DNA of 64,000 nucleotides from Bacteriovorax sp037444575 (GCA_037444575.1 JBBIME010000003.1:62001-126000); one strand, 5' to 3'; positions 33,399-42,763 are shown, counted from the stretch's first letter. Numbers and translations: made by a program. The notes: generated from the sequence alone by a model not told the origin.

Positions 33399-34893
33399 TT
33401 TTTTAATACTTCTATTTTTATCTCTTCCCGCTCATTCTGCCAATTTATGTCAGAAAGCTAGTTCTGCTAAGGAAGTTGATTTAAGAAGTGAAATGGGGCC
33501 TTTACGAAATCAAGGCGGGCTCGGCTGGTGTTATGGTTTCGTTGCTTCCGATTTGATGACCCATTATCGTTTAAAGAAAAAACAAATTTCAAAAGTCACT
33601 CCAGAGAGTATGGTCTCGGCCGTAGGAGTTTCAGCAAAATATAATCAGGATTTTTTTCGTTACTTCAGCCCTAATGACGAGCTTGTAAAAAAGCAAAAGG
33701 AGCTCGATGAAAATAACAAACAAAAACTGGCCGCTGAACGAGAAAAATCAAATCGCTTAAATCATCCCAATTTATATAAGGCTCGAGACTATATATTGTC
33801 CTTAAATCCCTTCAATAAAAATGCTGAACACGCAGAGAAAAAACCTTCACCGTCTCCATCAGTAACTGTGGTTAATGGAGCAACTCCTGCTGCTCCAAAA
33901 TCAAAACCTTTTAAAGAAGGGGATTTGATTCCATGGGGACAAATAAGTATAGATTATACTTTGGGCATGCCTTTAACTTATGAAAACAGTAGAAGGTTAA
34001 AATCTGCCAAAGATTTTGCCAGTGTTTTTGGCATGTATGAAAAAACGTCCAACGAAATGAATGCAGCTGAGTATAGAAAGCGAGGAATTGATGTTGTTCC
34101 GTCATCCGGCTACATTTTCGCGGCCATTGATTCTTCAAAAAATGGATTTTGCACAGAGGGGGAGGCCCGTTCCGGAGATGTCAGTTTAGAGCAATTTAAT
34201 CTAAAGCAAATGCTAGAGACTATTTACGATTCTGCTCTCAAGAGTGAAGCTGTCTCATGTTCTGCTTTATTAAATATTCATAAAATGGTTCCGGCACTCG
34301 ATTTAAAAAATATTTTCAATGTGCTGACACATGCAAATCAAGTTAATGCTTATGAAATTTTAATCAATAATGCCTGTAATCGAAAATTATCCAATAGCTC
34401 TGACGGGCCAGTTGTCGAGGGCATGTCGCTCTCTTACGATGTTTCAAAAGAACCCATTATAACAGGTGCCCAAATTGAATTATTAAAACTGATGGATAAG
34501 GTATTAGATAATGGGACTCCCGTTGGTATAAATTATTATAATGATTTTCTAACTATGCCTAACGGAGAGTCTAAGAAGCCTCATGCTTCGGCCATTGTAG
34601 GAAAAAGAATTAATCCTGATACATGCGAAGACGAATATATTTTGAGAAATTCTTACGGGGCCGGATGTGCCTATTACCAGAAACCCGACAATGACTATAT
34701 TGCTTGTATCTCTCAGGCAAGCAATGAAAAAAATGACAAATTAAAGAACAAGAAGAAAAGTGAATGTGATCGCAAAAAGACCCCTGCTTATTTAAATCCA
34801 AAGATTAGTTGCGAAGAAGGCAGCGGATATCTATTTGTCTCTAAGAGCGAATTAGGAAAACATATTTTTGGAGTTACTTATCTCAAAGAATAG
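33388..34893 (+). CDS. Secreted papain-like (C1) cysteine protease
   Basis: 501 residues with signal peptide (1-18) and almost no propeptide: the catalytic motif begins at residue 37 (GPLRNQGGLGWCYGF, Gln42 and Cys48). A long Lys-rich insertion with proline-rich KPSPSPSV (about 85-190) separates it from His at about 398 (KKPHASAIVGK) and Asn at about 421 (ILRNSYG). The triad is complete. The large insertion and the substitution of the usual CGSCWAF by LGWCYGF make it divergent. Predicted extracellular protein degradation. Confidence 0.82.
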   Translation: MKINFLILLFLSLPAHSANLCQKASSAKEVDLRSEMGPLRNQGGLGWCYGFVASDLMTHYRLKKKQISKVTPESMVSAVGVSAKYNQDFFRYFSPNDELVKKQKELDENNKQKLAAEREKSNRLNHPNLYKARDYILSLNPFNKNAEHAEKKPSPSPSVTVVNGATPAAPKSKPFKEGDLIPWGQISIDYTLGMPLTYENSRRLKSAKDFASVFGMYEKTSNEMNAAEYRKRGIDVVPSSGYIFAAIDSSKNGFCTEGEARSGDVSLEQFNLKQMLETIYDSALKSEAVSCSALLNIHKMVPALDLKNIFNVLTHANQVNAYEILINNACNRKLSNSSDGPVVEGMSLSYDVSKEPIITGAQIELLKLMDKVLDNGTPVGINYYNDFLTMPNGESKKPHASAIVGKRINPDTCEDEYILRNSYGAGCAYYQKPDNDYIACISQASNEKNDKLKNKKKSECDRKKTPAYLNPKISCEEGSGYLFVSKSELGKHIFGVTYLKE

Positions 34894-35008
34894 TTGAGTG
34901 TTTTTCTTTTAAAGTAAGTTTATATCAATTTCATTTCATTGCAGAAACCCCTTTCATCCTTTGTAATTAAAAAAAGAATAGGATTTTCTAATAATCCAAG
35001 GATGATTT

Positions 35009-36490
35009 ATGAAAAAATGGTTAACTCTCGTTATGCTCGCAGGCGCTTTATCTGCATCAGCTTCTTCACTTTCAATTAACTCAATTAATGCCCTCATCAA
35101 AAAAAATAATGCTGGATGGGTAGCTCGAGAAAATTCAATTTCAAGATTAAGTGATATTGAAATCAAAAGACTCTTGGGATCGACTGATCTTCCAACTGGT
35201 AATGCTCTTTATGAAGATAGAAATAAGGCCAATGATTCATTTGATTGGCGTGATGTAAACGGCACTAATTGGCTTGGACCTGTGATGAATCAAGGTAACT
35301 GTGGCTCATGTGTGGCCTTTGCTTCTGTTGCTACTTTAGAGGCAACTTACAGAATTAATTCTGCTCTTCCTTGGCTTACTCCAACTTTTTCACCTCAACA
35401 GCTTTTTAACTGTGGAGGAGGAGCATGCTCAATGGGATGGCGACCAGGAAATGCAGCTGCTTTTTTAAAAAAGAGCGGTATCGTTGATGCTGCTTGTGTT
35501 CCTTATGAATCAGGATCAACAGGTAAAGATGTGCAGTGTAAAAGAAATTTCTGTGAAAACCAAGCAGATCGAACTTATAAAATTGCAGACTCATCTACTC
35601 CAAGTGGATGGGGTGGAAGTGCCTCTAAAGTAAAAGAGGCCCTTAAAAAAGGTCCTCTCGTTACAACGATGACAGTTTATGGTGATTTCACGGCCTACAG
35701 TTCTGGTATTTACAAATCAGTAAGTAATGAACGAGTTGGTGGACATGCCGTTTCTCTTGTTGGATTTAATGATCAAGGTAGATATTGGATTGTAAGAAAT
35801 TCTTGGGGATCTGATTGGGGAGAAAATGGATTCGTTCGCGTTTCCTATGATGATAAATCTGGTATCGGCGATAGCACTTGGGCGTTCCAAACAAATCCAG
35901 AAGACAATTATATTTCTATTCAATCACCTGCTGATCATGAGTATGTGAGTGGAGAAAAAAATATAAAAGTGACTTTAGCAAAAGCTGCTCCAAGCGAAGT
36001 GGTGATCAAGGGGGAAACAGATCAAGTTAACGTCGTTGCTTGTCAGGGGGCCAACACTCAATCGTGTGAACTTTCAATCGATACTGCTAATTTAAAAGAT
36101 GGCCGTTACGAAGTGTATGCCAAATCAAATTCTAAAAGATCTCAGGTTAGAGAATTTCTAGTGGTTAATCACGAACCTCAATCGAGCATTTCTTTTCAGG
36201 CGACAAGAGCTGATTTGAAAAAGCCTTTAAAAGGAAGAGTTGAATTCGACATAGATGTAAAAGCTAGTCCCGTCATACCTCAAAGAGTAATTTTCTATGT
36301 TGAAGATGAGCAGGGAAAAGTCGTTACCAAAAGAGTAACTGATGTAGTTGTAGAACAAATGCGTTTAGGATTTAGAACAAACGTGCTTGCCAATGGAAAA
36401 TATACAATCTATTACACAGCGGAAACTCCATTTAATGGTCAAATTGTAACTGCTGTTTCAAATAAAGAAGTTATTACCACTCAGAACTAG
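35009..36490 (+). CDS. Secreted papain-family cysteine protease with C-terminal Ig-like domain
   Basis: 493 residues: signal peptide (1-19), short propeptide (20-75), C1A catalytic domain (76-300) with Gln95, Cys101 in NQGNCGSCVAF, His246 in GGHAVSLVGF and Asn264 in RNSWGSDWGENGF. The Trp after the active-site Cys is Val. About 190 beta-rich residues follow, resembling Ig-like or substrate-binding modules. Likely extracellular protein digestion. It follows another papain-like gene by 115 bases but is its own unit with GGAT-type weak ribosome site; a terminator follows. Confidence 0.92.
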   Translation: MKKWLTLVMLAGALSASASSLSINSINALIKKNNAGWVARENSISRLSDIEIKRLLGSTDLPTGNALYEDRNKANDSFDWRDVNGTNWLGPVMNQGNCGSCVAFASVATLEATYRINSALPWLTPTFSPQQLFNCGGGACSMGWRPGNAAAFLKKSGIVDAACVPYESGSTGKDVQCKRNFCENQADRTYKIADSSTPSGWGGSASKVKEALKKGPLVTTMTVYGDFTAYSSGIYKSVSNERVGGHAVSLVGFNDQGRYWIVRNSWGSDWGENGFVRVSYDDKSGIGDSTWAFQTNPEDNYISIQSPADHEYVSGEKNIKVTLAKAAPSEVVIKGETDQVNVVACQGANTQSCELSIDTANLKDGRYEVYAKSNSKRSQVREFLVVNHEPQSSISFQATRADLKKPLKGRVEFDIDVKASPVIPQRVIFYVEDEQGKVVTKRVTDVVVEQMRLGFRTNVLANGKYTIYYTAETPFNGQIVTAVSNKEVITTQN

Positions 36491-36514
36491 TCCTACTAAT
36501 AAATTAATAATAAT

Positions 36515-36540
36515 AAAAGGGAGCTTAGGCTCCCTTTTTA
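36515..36540. terminator. Bidirectional terminator
   Basis: Arms AAAAGGGAGC/GCTCCCTTTT around TTAG with A and T tracts on both sides, between convergent genes; it overlaps the stop codon of the CheX-like gene. Confidence 0.85.
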
Positions 36541-37428
36541 ATTTTGATTTTTAATGGAGGCTATCTCGACAAGTATTTCAATTAATCCAGTTTCTGTTGT
36601 GAGCGGAACTACTACAATTGGATTTTTTGTTTCATATTTAGGGGGATTGACTGTGTAAGTAGGAATGACTTTATCGAACTTGTAGCCTGTTAAATTAAGA
36701 ACTGTTTTTGCCTGGCCATAGATCATATTAACAATCTCTCCAACAAAATCTTCGTTAGTCTTATTTATCTCTTTATCTTCTAAACCAATGACAACGTTTA
36801 TAATTTTAATGTAAGCAGCTTTATCAAAGCCAATAATAAATTGACCTTCAAAAAAATCAGATTTCAAACGAATCTGACCCTCGATATCAAATTTCTTTGC
36901 CGTTTGCGGGTTGTATAAATAAGGACGAGAGTGTTTTATATTATTTATTTGGCAAAAGCTTCTAAGAACATATTTTGTAGCGTCTATGAACGTTTTTAGA
37001 AACTCTAAATTAATTTTAACTTCTGAATCAACTGGTCCTTTTGCAGCTTGGGACGGATAAAGAACACTCTGAATATTTTTAGCGACAAGCTCAGACTCTA
37101 CAGGTGCTGGAATTAATTCTAGTTTTGGAAATTGGGTCTGAGCTAAAAGTTCATCGAAATCTGAAATATTTTCCGATATAAAAAAAATCGGAGAGTTTTT
37201 TAATTCAGTTGATGCCAGGTATTTAAAAATGATTTGTAAATTACTTATAGGAAGACCAGAGTTCATTACAATTGCATCATAATATCTGATAGAGAGTTCC
37301 GAGATGATATCAGTTCGTGAAGAAACAAAAACAGCTTTAATAGGATGGTTCTCATTATCCTTCTTAAAAAGTTCAGTGATCTCTGACTTCCAATTTTTAT
37401 TTTCAGATAAGACGAGAATTTCTTTCAT
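36538..37428 (-). CDS. Pseudo-receiver plus CheX-like domain protein
   Basis: 296 residues. The N-terminal 120 residues are receiver-like, but the phospho-acceptor position reads VMNSGLP with Asn56 instead of Asp. The C-terminal part (about 140-290) resembles CheX: EDFVGEIVNMIYGQAKTVLN has the E-x2-N signature used by CheX/CheC/FliY phosphatases, followed by the conserved GYKFDKVIPT. Expected role: dephosphorylating CheY-like regulators, or docking on a signalling complex. No che genes are nearby. Confidence 0.8.
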   Translation of the reverse strand: MKEILVLSENKNWKSEITELFKKDNENHPIKAVFVSSRTDIISELSIRYYDAIVMNSGLPISNLQIIFKYLASTELKNSPIFFISENISDFDELLAQTQFPKLELIPAPVESELVAKNIQSVLYPSQAAKGPVDSEVKINLEFLKTFIDATKYVLRSFCQINNIKHSRPYLYNPQTAKKFDIEGQIRLKSDFFEGQFIIGFDKAAYIKIINVVIGLEDKEINKTNEDFVGEIVNMIYGQAKTVLNLTGYKFDKVIPTYTVNPPKYETKNPIVVVPLTTETGLIEILVEIASIKNQN

Positions 37429-37475
37429 CCAATTATTCTATCATATTGTTGTTGATAAGCTCACCGGCAATAATG

Positions 37476-38309
37476 TTAATACATTGAAAATCCACATTTT
37501 TCCTTTAATAGTTGATCAAAGGCTTTATCAGTCACATATTTCTTATTAAAAAAAACATGCCCACCTTTACTGTCATCTGTAAACCAAAGATCTTTTACTG
37601 GAATCTTGCAGTCTTTGAATCCCTTTTTGCTGACTGTTGCCAGATTGTTTTTTGATTGAGCAGAGAATCCAACAGGGTAGTCATTAATTCTGTCTGCAGA
37701 GACAACAACGCCACTACCTGTATATGTAAGAGCAGGATTTATGGCATTTCCATTTGAATCTTGTTTCATCGGCCCTTCAAGCATTGCCCCACTGATCACT
37801 TCTTTTGTTTTTCCATTAAAGACAACTTCTTCTTTTGTTGGGAGAGTGACGATGACTAAATCTTTCTGAGAGTCAGAAATATATCTAATGGCCGGCATGA
37901 CCAATCGAGGGAAGAATTTCATTAATTTCAAGTGGCCATGAGATTCATGTTCATCTGGAATGTCCCAAATGAGAAGACCCAGGTCTGATCTGGCAAAACC
38001 TTCAAACAAGAACTCGAACTCTCGACCAATTTCTCCTCCAGAGCGAGGAACAATTTTATTTACTCCCTCGTTCATGAATTTAAAACTTCTCATTTGCTCC
38101 TCGCCATTTTCATAGAGCGAGAAACAGACATCCCATCTTTCATGATCGCGAGTTTTGCACATCGTGCTTCGAAGAGTTTCTTCATTGGATTCAGTGAAAG
38201 GGGCCTGTACTTTAGTTTCATCGTAATCAGTGATTACTTTTGAATGTACTAATCCCGAGTACACAAGGCAGGTTATGACAATTGCACTCACTTTTTTAAT
38301 TAAATTCAA
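37476..38309 (-). CDS. Secreted protein, unknown
   Basis: 277 residues with a signal peptide (1-23). The mature protein is mixed alpha/beta with a few cysteines (MCKTRD, DVCFSLYE, CKIPVK, EKCGFSMY). No family recognised. A GGGAGG-like site lies upstream. It stands alone between the CheX-like gene and exbB. Confidence 0.65.
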   Translation of the reverse strand: MNLIKKVSAIVITCLVYSGLVHSKVITDYDETKVQAPFTESNEETLRSTMCKTRDHERWDVCFSLYENGEEQMRSFKFMNEGVNKIVPRSGGEIGREFEFLFEGFARSDLGLLIWDIPDEHESHGHLKLMKFFPRLVMPAIRYISDSQKDLVIVTLPTKEEVVFNGKTKEVISGAMLEGPMKQDSNGNAINPALTYTGSGVVVSADRINDYPVGFSAQSKNNLATVSKKGFKDCKIPVKDLWFTDDSKGGHVFFNKKYVTDKAFDQLLKEKCGFSMY

Positions 38310-38546
38310 TGTCTCCCTCCAATTAAAGAAAGATGCTCAGGATATAAATAAATATGCTGTCTACTTATTATATGTAAAATCCTATTCGCTAAGAAAGTAG
38401 CAAAAAATGTCACAAGCAAAATGATCAGGTAATTTCTTTCTATGGATAGTATTAAAAAGTAAGCTAAAATATTAAAAGAATATATAAATTAACCGTTAAG
38501 TGATTATAAACATTTCGAGAAGAAAAAAAGACAAGGAGTCTTCATC

Positions 38547-39158
38547 ATGAACTTGGTCGAATTATTTAAGCAAGGTGGTTTTATCATGTACCCGCTACTG
38601 GTTTTCTCAGTGGCACTATGGACCGTAGCAATTCAAAAAATCTGGTTTCTGATTAATTTTAGAAAACAGGCCAAATTCTTTTTTGATGAAGGGATGAGAA
38701 TCGTTCAATCAAAACGTTTCAATGAAATGGAATGGCTTTATAAAAACTGTCCTGAAATTATTGCGAAACCACACTCAGCTATTTTTGAAGACGCTAACTC
38801 TGAAGATGAGTGGGACGCAAGAATGCAAAGACGTTTAAATGAAACATCAATGGGATTAAAAAAGAATCTTTGGATTCTAGGTACAATCGGTTCATCTGCT
38901 CCATTCGTAGGTCTGTTTGGTACAGTTTGGGGGATCATGGGATCGTTTAAAGCAATCGGTGTTGCTGGTAAGTCTGGGTTTGCCGTTGTTGCGGGAACAA
39001 TTTCAGAAGCGCTTGTTGCAACTGCTGCCGGGATCTTGGTCGCCGTTTTTGCAGTTATGTTTTACAACTATCTTCAAATTAAAGTAACAGAAACCCTAAA
39101 TGAATTTAAAAATGGTCTAGGGGATTTAGCAGAGTCTTTTAATTCTGCAAAAAAGTAA
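38547..39158 (+). CDS. exbB: ExbB/TolQ/MotA-family proton channel
   Basis: 203 residues with three membrane helices (about 14-33, 110-135, 150-178). Family sequence LGTIGSSAPFVGLFGTVWGIM and ISEALVATAAGILVAVFAVMFYN carries the proton-path Thr residues. First gene of an ExbB-ExbD-AgmX operon (30 and 20 base gaps). In Myxococcus and Bdellovibrio such sets (AglR/AglS/GltJ-like) power gliding or envelope transport; TonB or Tol function is the alternative. Confidence 0.9.
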   Translation: MNLVELFKQGGFIMYPLLVFSVALWTVAIQKIWFLINFRKQAKFFFDEGMRIVQSKRFNEMEWLYKNCPEIIAKPHSAIFEDANSEDEWDARMQRRLNETSMGLKKNLWILGTIGSSAPFVGLFGTVWGIMGSFKAIGVAGKSGFAVVAGTISEALVATAAGILVAVFAVMFYNYLQIKVTETLNEFKNGLGDLAESFNSAKK

Positions 39159-39188
39159 TTTTCTTAAATACGTAGTAAGGAGTGCCTT

Positions 39189-39626
39189 ATGGCCATGGGT
39201 GGAATGAAACACGATTCAGGAGACGATGAAAATATCGTAGCAGAGATCAACATGACTCCGCTAATTGATATCATGCTCGTTCTTTTGATTATTTTTATGG
39301 TGACGTCAACAGCTGCACTTGAATCTGGATTAGATATTGAGCTTCCAAAAACTCAAATTACCAATGAGAAAAAACAAGATGAAATCTTGATTGTGACATT
39401 GGATAAAGATGGAAAAGTAGCGATTGCAGGAAAAAAAGTTACCGATGCTGAATTACCAATGAAAATAGCAGCGGCCCTGAAAGAACTGAAAACAGAATCA
39501 GTTATTCTTGAAGGTGATACAAAAGCATTTCTTGGAAAAGCTGTTGAGTTAATGGATATCGCAAAAAGTGCGGGTGCCAAAAATTTCTCAATTGCAGCTG
39601 AAGAAGATCCAAATAAAAAGAAATAA
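39189..39626 (+). CDS. exbD: ExbD/TolR-family protein
   Basis: 145 residues, one N-terminal membrane helix with the invariant proton-relay Asp in MTPLIDIMLVLLIIFMV, then a periplasmic domain of normal length. Works with ExbB as a proton-driven motor stator. Immediately downstream of exbB in the same operon. Confidence 0.92.
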   Translation: MAMGGMKHDSGDDENIVAEINMTPLIDIMLVLLIIFMVTSTAALESGLDIELPKTQITNEKKQDEILIVTLDKDGKVAIAGKKVTDAELPMKIAAALKELKTESVILEGDTKAFLGKAVELMDIAKSAGAKNFSIAAEEDPNKKK

Positions 39627-39646
39627 AATAACAAGCGAAGAGAGTT

Positions 39647-40807
39647 ATGGGTGTATTAAACAATAAACCAATTTACATCGCACCTCCGGGTGAGACTAAG
39701 ATGGAGCAAGAGGCGAAACGCTTTAATAAGCGCGCGCTTATTGGAAGTATAATCATCCATCTCTTTTTCTTTCTTATCAGACTTCCGCATTTGGAACTTA
39801 CTCACAAGTTGCATGATGATCCAAAATTAATTCCAATAAAAATGGAAATGGTATCTCTGCCATCTAAAAACGCCATTGTAAAAAACAAAGTGGTCTCTGC
39901 TGAATCTGAAGTTGTAAAACCAACTCCAAATCAAGAGAAAGTGAAAAATGGAACAGACCGAGTTGTAAAAAACTCAGATCGCATTGGAGATCGTCTGCAA
40001 AATAAAGTGCAAGATGTTCAAAAAGGTGATCCTCGCTCTCAAAATAAAACAGCATTTATACCTGGAACAGATTTAAGAAAACTTCCCAAAACTGATGTGG
40101 GAACTGGATCTGCTAAAGGGAAAGTTCAAGCAAAAGACGGAAACACTGGTGGGTCAGGTGACACTTATAAAGGCACTGACATGACCAATCTTACAGATTC
40201 ACTTCTTAAAAAAGGCCAGGGTCTAAAGAGACTGAAAACTAATCCAAATGCCGTTGATGATGGTGGAGCTGGCGGTGGCCGCGGCGGTGGAATGGGTGAT
40301 GGTGTCGGTGGTGGAAATGGAGATGGTCACTTCACAGGAACAACTACAGGAACAACAGACCTAGCAAAAGTTGCAACTAACGTTGGTAGCTTAACTGGAG
40401 CAGCGAAAGGAAAAATCGATTCTTCAAAAGGTTTTGATGGCCTTGCGGAAAAAGGATCGGTCATGGTCGCAGGTGTTCCAATTGAAAAAGTTCGCGTCTC
40501 TGTTATTGATCCAGATGCAATTAGCAGATTACTTCGTGATCATATTCCTCAATTCAGATCTTGTTATCAAAGTGAGTTGGATCGCTCTGGAAAACCAGAA
40601 GGTTTCCAAGGGGTCATCAATCTTCGCTTCTTAATAGGTAATGAAGGACATGTTCAAAAATCTTCTGTCACATCAAGTGATATCACTTCTGATAAGGTAC
40701 GTGACTGTTTGAAGAACGTACTTGATGGAATTCGATTCCCAACTCCGCGTGGTGGAAGTACTGTTGAAGTTAACCAACCGATGAACTTGTATCCGAAACG
40801 AATCTAA
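39647..40807 (+). CDS. AgmX/PglI (GltJ)-type TonB-like protein
   Basis: 386 residues: cytoplasmic N-terminus, one membrane helix (about 30-46), a long Lys/Thr/Gly-rich periplasmic linker with the glycine repeat GGAGGGRGGGMGDG (about 207-220), and an AgmX/PglI C-terminal domain (about 280-386, DHIPQFRSCYQSEL and GVINLRFLIG). It transmits energy from the ExbBD motor to an outer-membrane or gliding apparatus in the family. The final domain has the paired Cys typical of AgmX (CYQSE, DCLKN). Followed by a strong terminator. Confidence 0.87.
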   Translation: MGVLNNKPIYIAPPGETKMEQEAKRFNKRALIGSIIIHLFFFLIRLPHLELTHKLHDDPKLIPIKMEMVSLPSKNAIVKNKVVSAESEVVKPTPNQEKVKNGTDRVVKNSDRIGDRLQNKVQDVQKGDPRSQNKTAFIPGTDLRKLPKTDVGTGSAKGKVQAKDGNTGGSGDTYKGTDMTNLTDSLLKKGQGLKRLKTNPNAVDDGGAGGGRGGGMGDGVGGGNGDGHFTGTTTGTTDLAKVATNVGSLTGAAKGKIDSSKGFDGLAEKGSVMVAGVPIEKVRVSVIDPDAISRLLRDHIPQFRSCYQSELDRSGKPEGFQGVINLRFLIGNEGHVQKSSVTSSDITSDKVRDCLKNVLDGIRFPTPRGGSTVEVNQPMNLYPKRI

Positions 40808-40811
40808 ATAT

Positions 40812-40836
40812 AAGGGGCCGAAAGGCCCCTTTTTTA
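40812..40836 (+). terminator. Terminator of the exbBD-agmX operon
   Basis: Arms AGGGGCC/GGCCCCT around GAAA, followed by six T bases. Confidence 0.92.
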
Positions 40837-40944
40837 TTTCAATGTAAAGAAATCTTGTTACTAAATAATTAAACTACAATCCTGCAGTCCCGATAACCGA
40901 TTAATTGTAATTAATCTGTAACAAAATTGGAATCGGGGTCCTCT

Positions 40945-41190
40945 ATGAATTCTCTTCGAATGATTCTTGTGGTTGCTTCTCTTATTGTTCTCTCATCTTG
41001 TAGTGGTGAAAAGGGAGTTGAAGGAAATAATTCATCCGCAATTTCAGCATCGCAAGTCGAGATAGCAAAACTTCAAGCAGCACTTAAAAACGAACCGGTC
41101 TATAAGATTAATGATTCAGAAACAACTCTTCTTCAGCACGAAGGGATTATTAGTGTTGCCGATAAGGCCCAACTTCAATCAATTCAATAA
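40945..41190 (+). CDS. Small lipoprotein, unknown
   Basis: 81 residues from the ATG at 40945 (GGGG upstream; a TTG at 40927 would only extend the signal). Lipobox LSSC (Cys about 19), then a short hydrophilic body (SQVEIAKLQAALKNEP). No family recognised. Stop and next gene overlap region TAATGA suggests co-translation with the following gene. Confidence 0.65.
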   Translation: MNSLRMILVVASLIVLSSCSGEKGVEGNNSSAISASQVEIAKLQAALKNEPVYKINDSETTLLQHEGIISVADKAQLQSIQ

Positions 41191-41201
41191 TGAGGAAAGA
41201 A

Positions 41202-41783
41202 ATGAAATCACTAGTAAGTTTGATTGTTCTTTTTATTTCCTTAAATAGTTTTGCCTCTGAAACTTCCAACAATAAGATGGGAATTTGGATTACTCCAAAA
41301 TCTATTCCACAAAATCAACTGCTGTTAAAAAGTGGGGATGATTTTAAGTTTAAAGGGGACATTTGCGTTGTTCATTTGGGTGAAGAAGATCATCATCAAA
41401 AGTGCCAAAAGGTTTCTGATCATAAGCTCGTTTTCAAAGCTTACTTTCCTGATTCATTACACGATGTGAGCGATAAACTTGTCATTACCCAATCAAAAGA
41501 TAAAAAATCTTGGAAATATTCATTAAAAACTGACAAGCTTCAAAGCTCTGATTTAAACCAGCTCACGTTGACAGTTGGAACCGATGATAAGAAAACTAAT
41601 GAACTCCTCTCAATAAAAGCAAAAATTGAAAAGAGAATTCTTATTCTTAAAGATTTTGAAATTATTTATTTAAATACTAATGACAGAGTTTTAAATTTTG
41701 CAAAGATAAAAGGGAATTTGTCAGGGTATTTGCCGAATGTGACAGCAGCCTCCCCAACAGATCCTTGTGCTAGATGGAGATAA
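41202..41783 (+). CDS. Secreted beta-rich protein, unknown
   Basis: 193 residues from the ATG at 41202, chosen because GAGGAAAG lies upstream and a signal peptide (SLVSLIVLFISLNSFAS) starts there. The remainder is beta-rich with two cysteines in the first third (DICVVHLG, HQKCQK). No family recognised. Second of three co-oriented envelope genes. Confidence 0.65.
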   Translation: MKSLVSLIVLFISLNSFASETSNNKMGIWITPKSIPQNQLLLKSGDDFKFKGDICVVHLGEEDHHQKCQKVSDHKLVFKAYFPDSLHDVSDKLVITQSKDKKSWKYSLKTDKLQSSDLNQLTLTVGTDDKKTNELLSIKAKIEKRILILKDFEIIYLNTNDRVLNFAKIKGNLSGYLPNVTAASPTDPCARWR

Positions 41784-41785
41784 GT

Positions 41786-42427
41786 GTGAAGAATGTTTTT
41801 TTGCTTTCAATTATAATTTTTATTCAATCGTGTTCATGGTTTGAATCGGACTACGACAAACTTATGAATCCTATTAAGAAAATAAAACTCGCGGAAAGAA
41901 AAGCGGGCAAACCTAATCCTGTGTTTGATGGAGTGGTTGAACCTTATTTTCCAGACGAGAAAGAAAATAACAAAACCCTTGAAGGAGTGGATTCAAATCA
42001 TGATGGAGTCAGAGACGATATAGAGATTTGGATTAATCGGACAGCGGAAGATCAGTATGTAAGATTGGCACTAAAAGATTATTATAAAAATATGGAATCT
42101 TTTTTTCAAGCCTTGGATCAAAATTTAACAGAAGAACAGGTACACGCAAAACTAAGTGAATGGACAGCTGTCGGTGGATGTATCTTTGTCTTGCTATTAC
42201 CATATGACAAGAAATATCTTGAATCCCAAAGAGAAGACGGAGGGATTTATTATAGTAGAACTTTTGACAATGTTCTATTTCCTAATTCTACGAAAAGAAA
42301 CGCGCTTATAGGTAAATGGAATAACTTTCAATTTACAGGAACTATTGGAGGCAACTCTAAAGAAGTATGTCCAAAAAGAAAATATGGAGAAAGATATCAA
42401 GAACTATTAAAAAAATATCAAAACTAA
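41786..42427 (+). CDS. Lipoprotein with a calcium-loop-like motif
   Basis: 213 residues; the GTG at 41786 is preferred since GGAG lies 6 bases upstream and it gives a compact lipoprotein signal with lipobox IQSC. The loop VDSNHDGVRDDIEIWI resembles the Asp-x-Asn-x-Asp-Gly calcium loops of EF-hand/thrombospondin-3 repeats. No family recognised. The 3' end overlaps the PRC-barrel gene by four bases. Confidence 0.65.
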   Translation: MKNVFLLSIIIFIQSCSWFESDYDKLMNPIKKIKLAERKAGKPNPVFDGVVEPYFPDEKENNKTLEGVDSNHDGVRDDIEIWINRTAEDQYVRLALKDYYKNMESFFQALDQNLTEEQVHAKLSEWTAVGGCIFVLLLPYDKKYLESQREDGGIYYSRTFDNVLFPNSTKRNALIGKWNNFQFTGTIGGNSKEVCPKRKYGERYQELLKKYQN

Positions 42428-42606
42428 TAAGCCACACCTAACGGTGAGATTAATACTCTTTCACGCTTTAATAACCCACCAGTCCTTACGACGAGGTAGC
42501 GAATGGTCCATGTCATGTCATCAAAAAGTAAGTCGTCTAAATGTCCAATTTTTCCATCCTTAGCATGAAGTGACGAATTTAAGATTTTCTTGAAACTCTG
42601 TAACAT
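42424..42606 (-). CDS. Short PRC-barrel domain protein
   Basis: 60 residues from the ATG at 42606 (AGGAG upstream). LHAKDGKIGHLDDLLFDD, then WTIRYLVVRTGGLLKRERVLISP, is a clear PRC-barrel. The protein stops straight after the VLISPLGV strand, earlier than most relatives, so the barrel may be incomplete or the gene 3'-truncated. Family members bind other proteins or RNA (RimM, photosynthetic H subunit). Confidence 0.75.
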   Translation of the reverse strand: MLQSFKKILNSSLHAKDGKIGHLDDLLFDDMTWTIRYLVVRTGGLLKRERVLISPLGVAY

Positions 42607-42763
42607 CGCAGCTCCTTTTTTTGATTGCTCCAAAAGTTAAACATAGGGCAAGGCCAAAAAAATGAATTGCAAATTGCAAACCATTTACAAAAAAATATAA
42701 AAATTTTAAAAAAACTATGGAATGGATGTTTGAATTTAAAGAGGAGTTTAACTTTAAAGAGAT

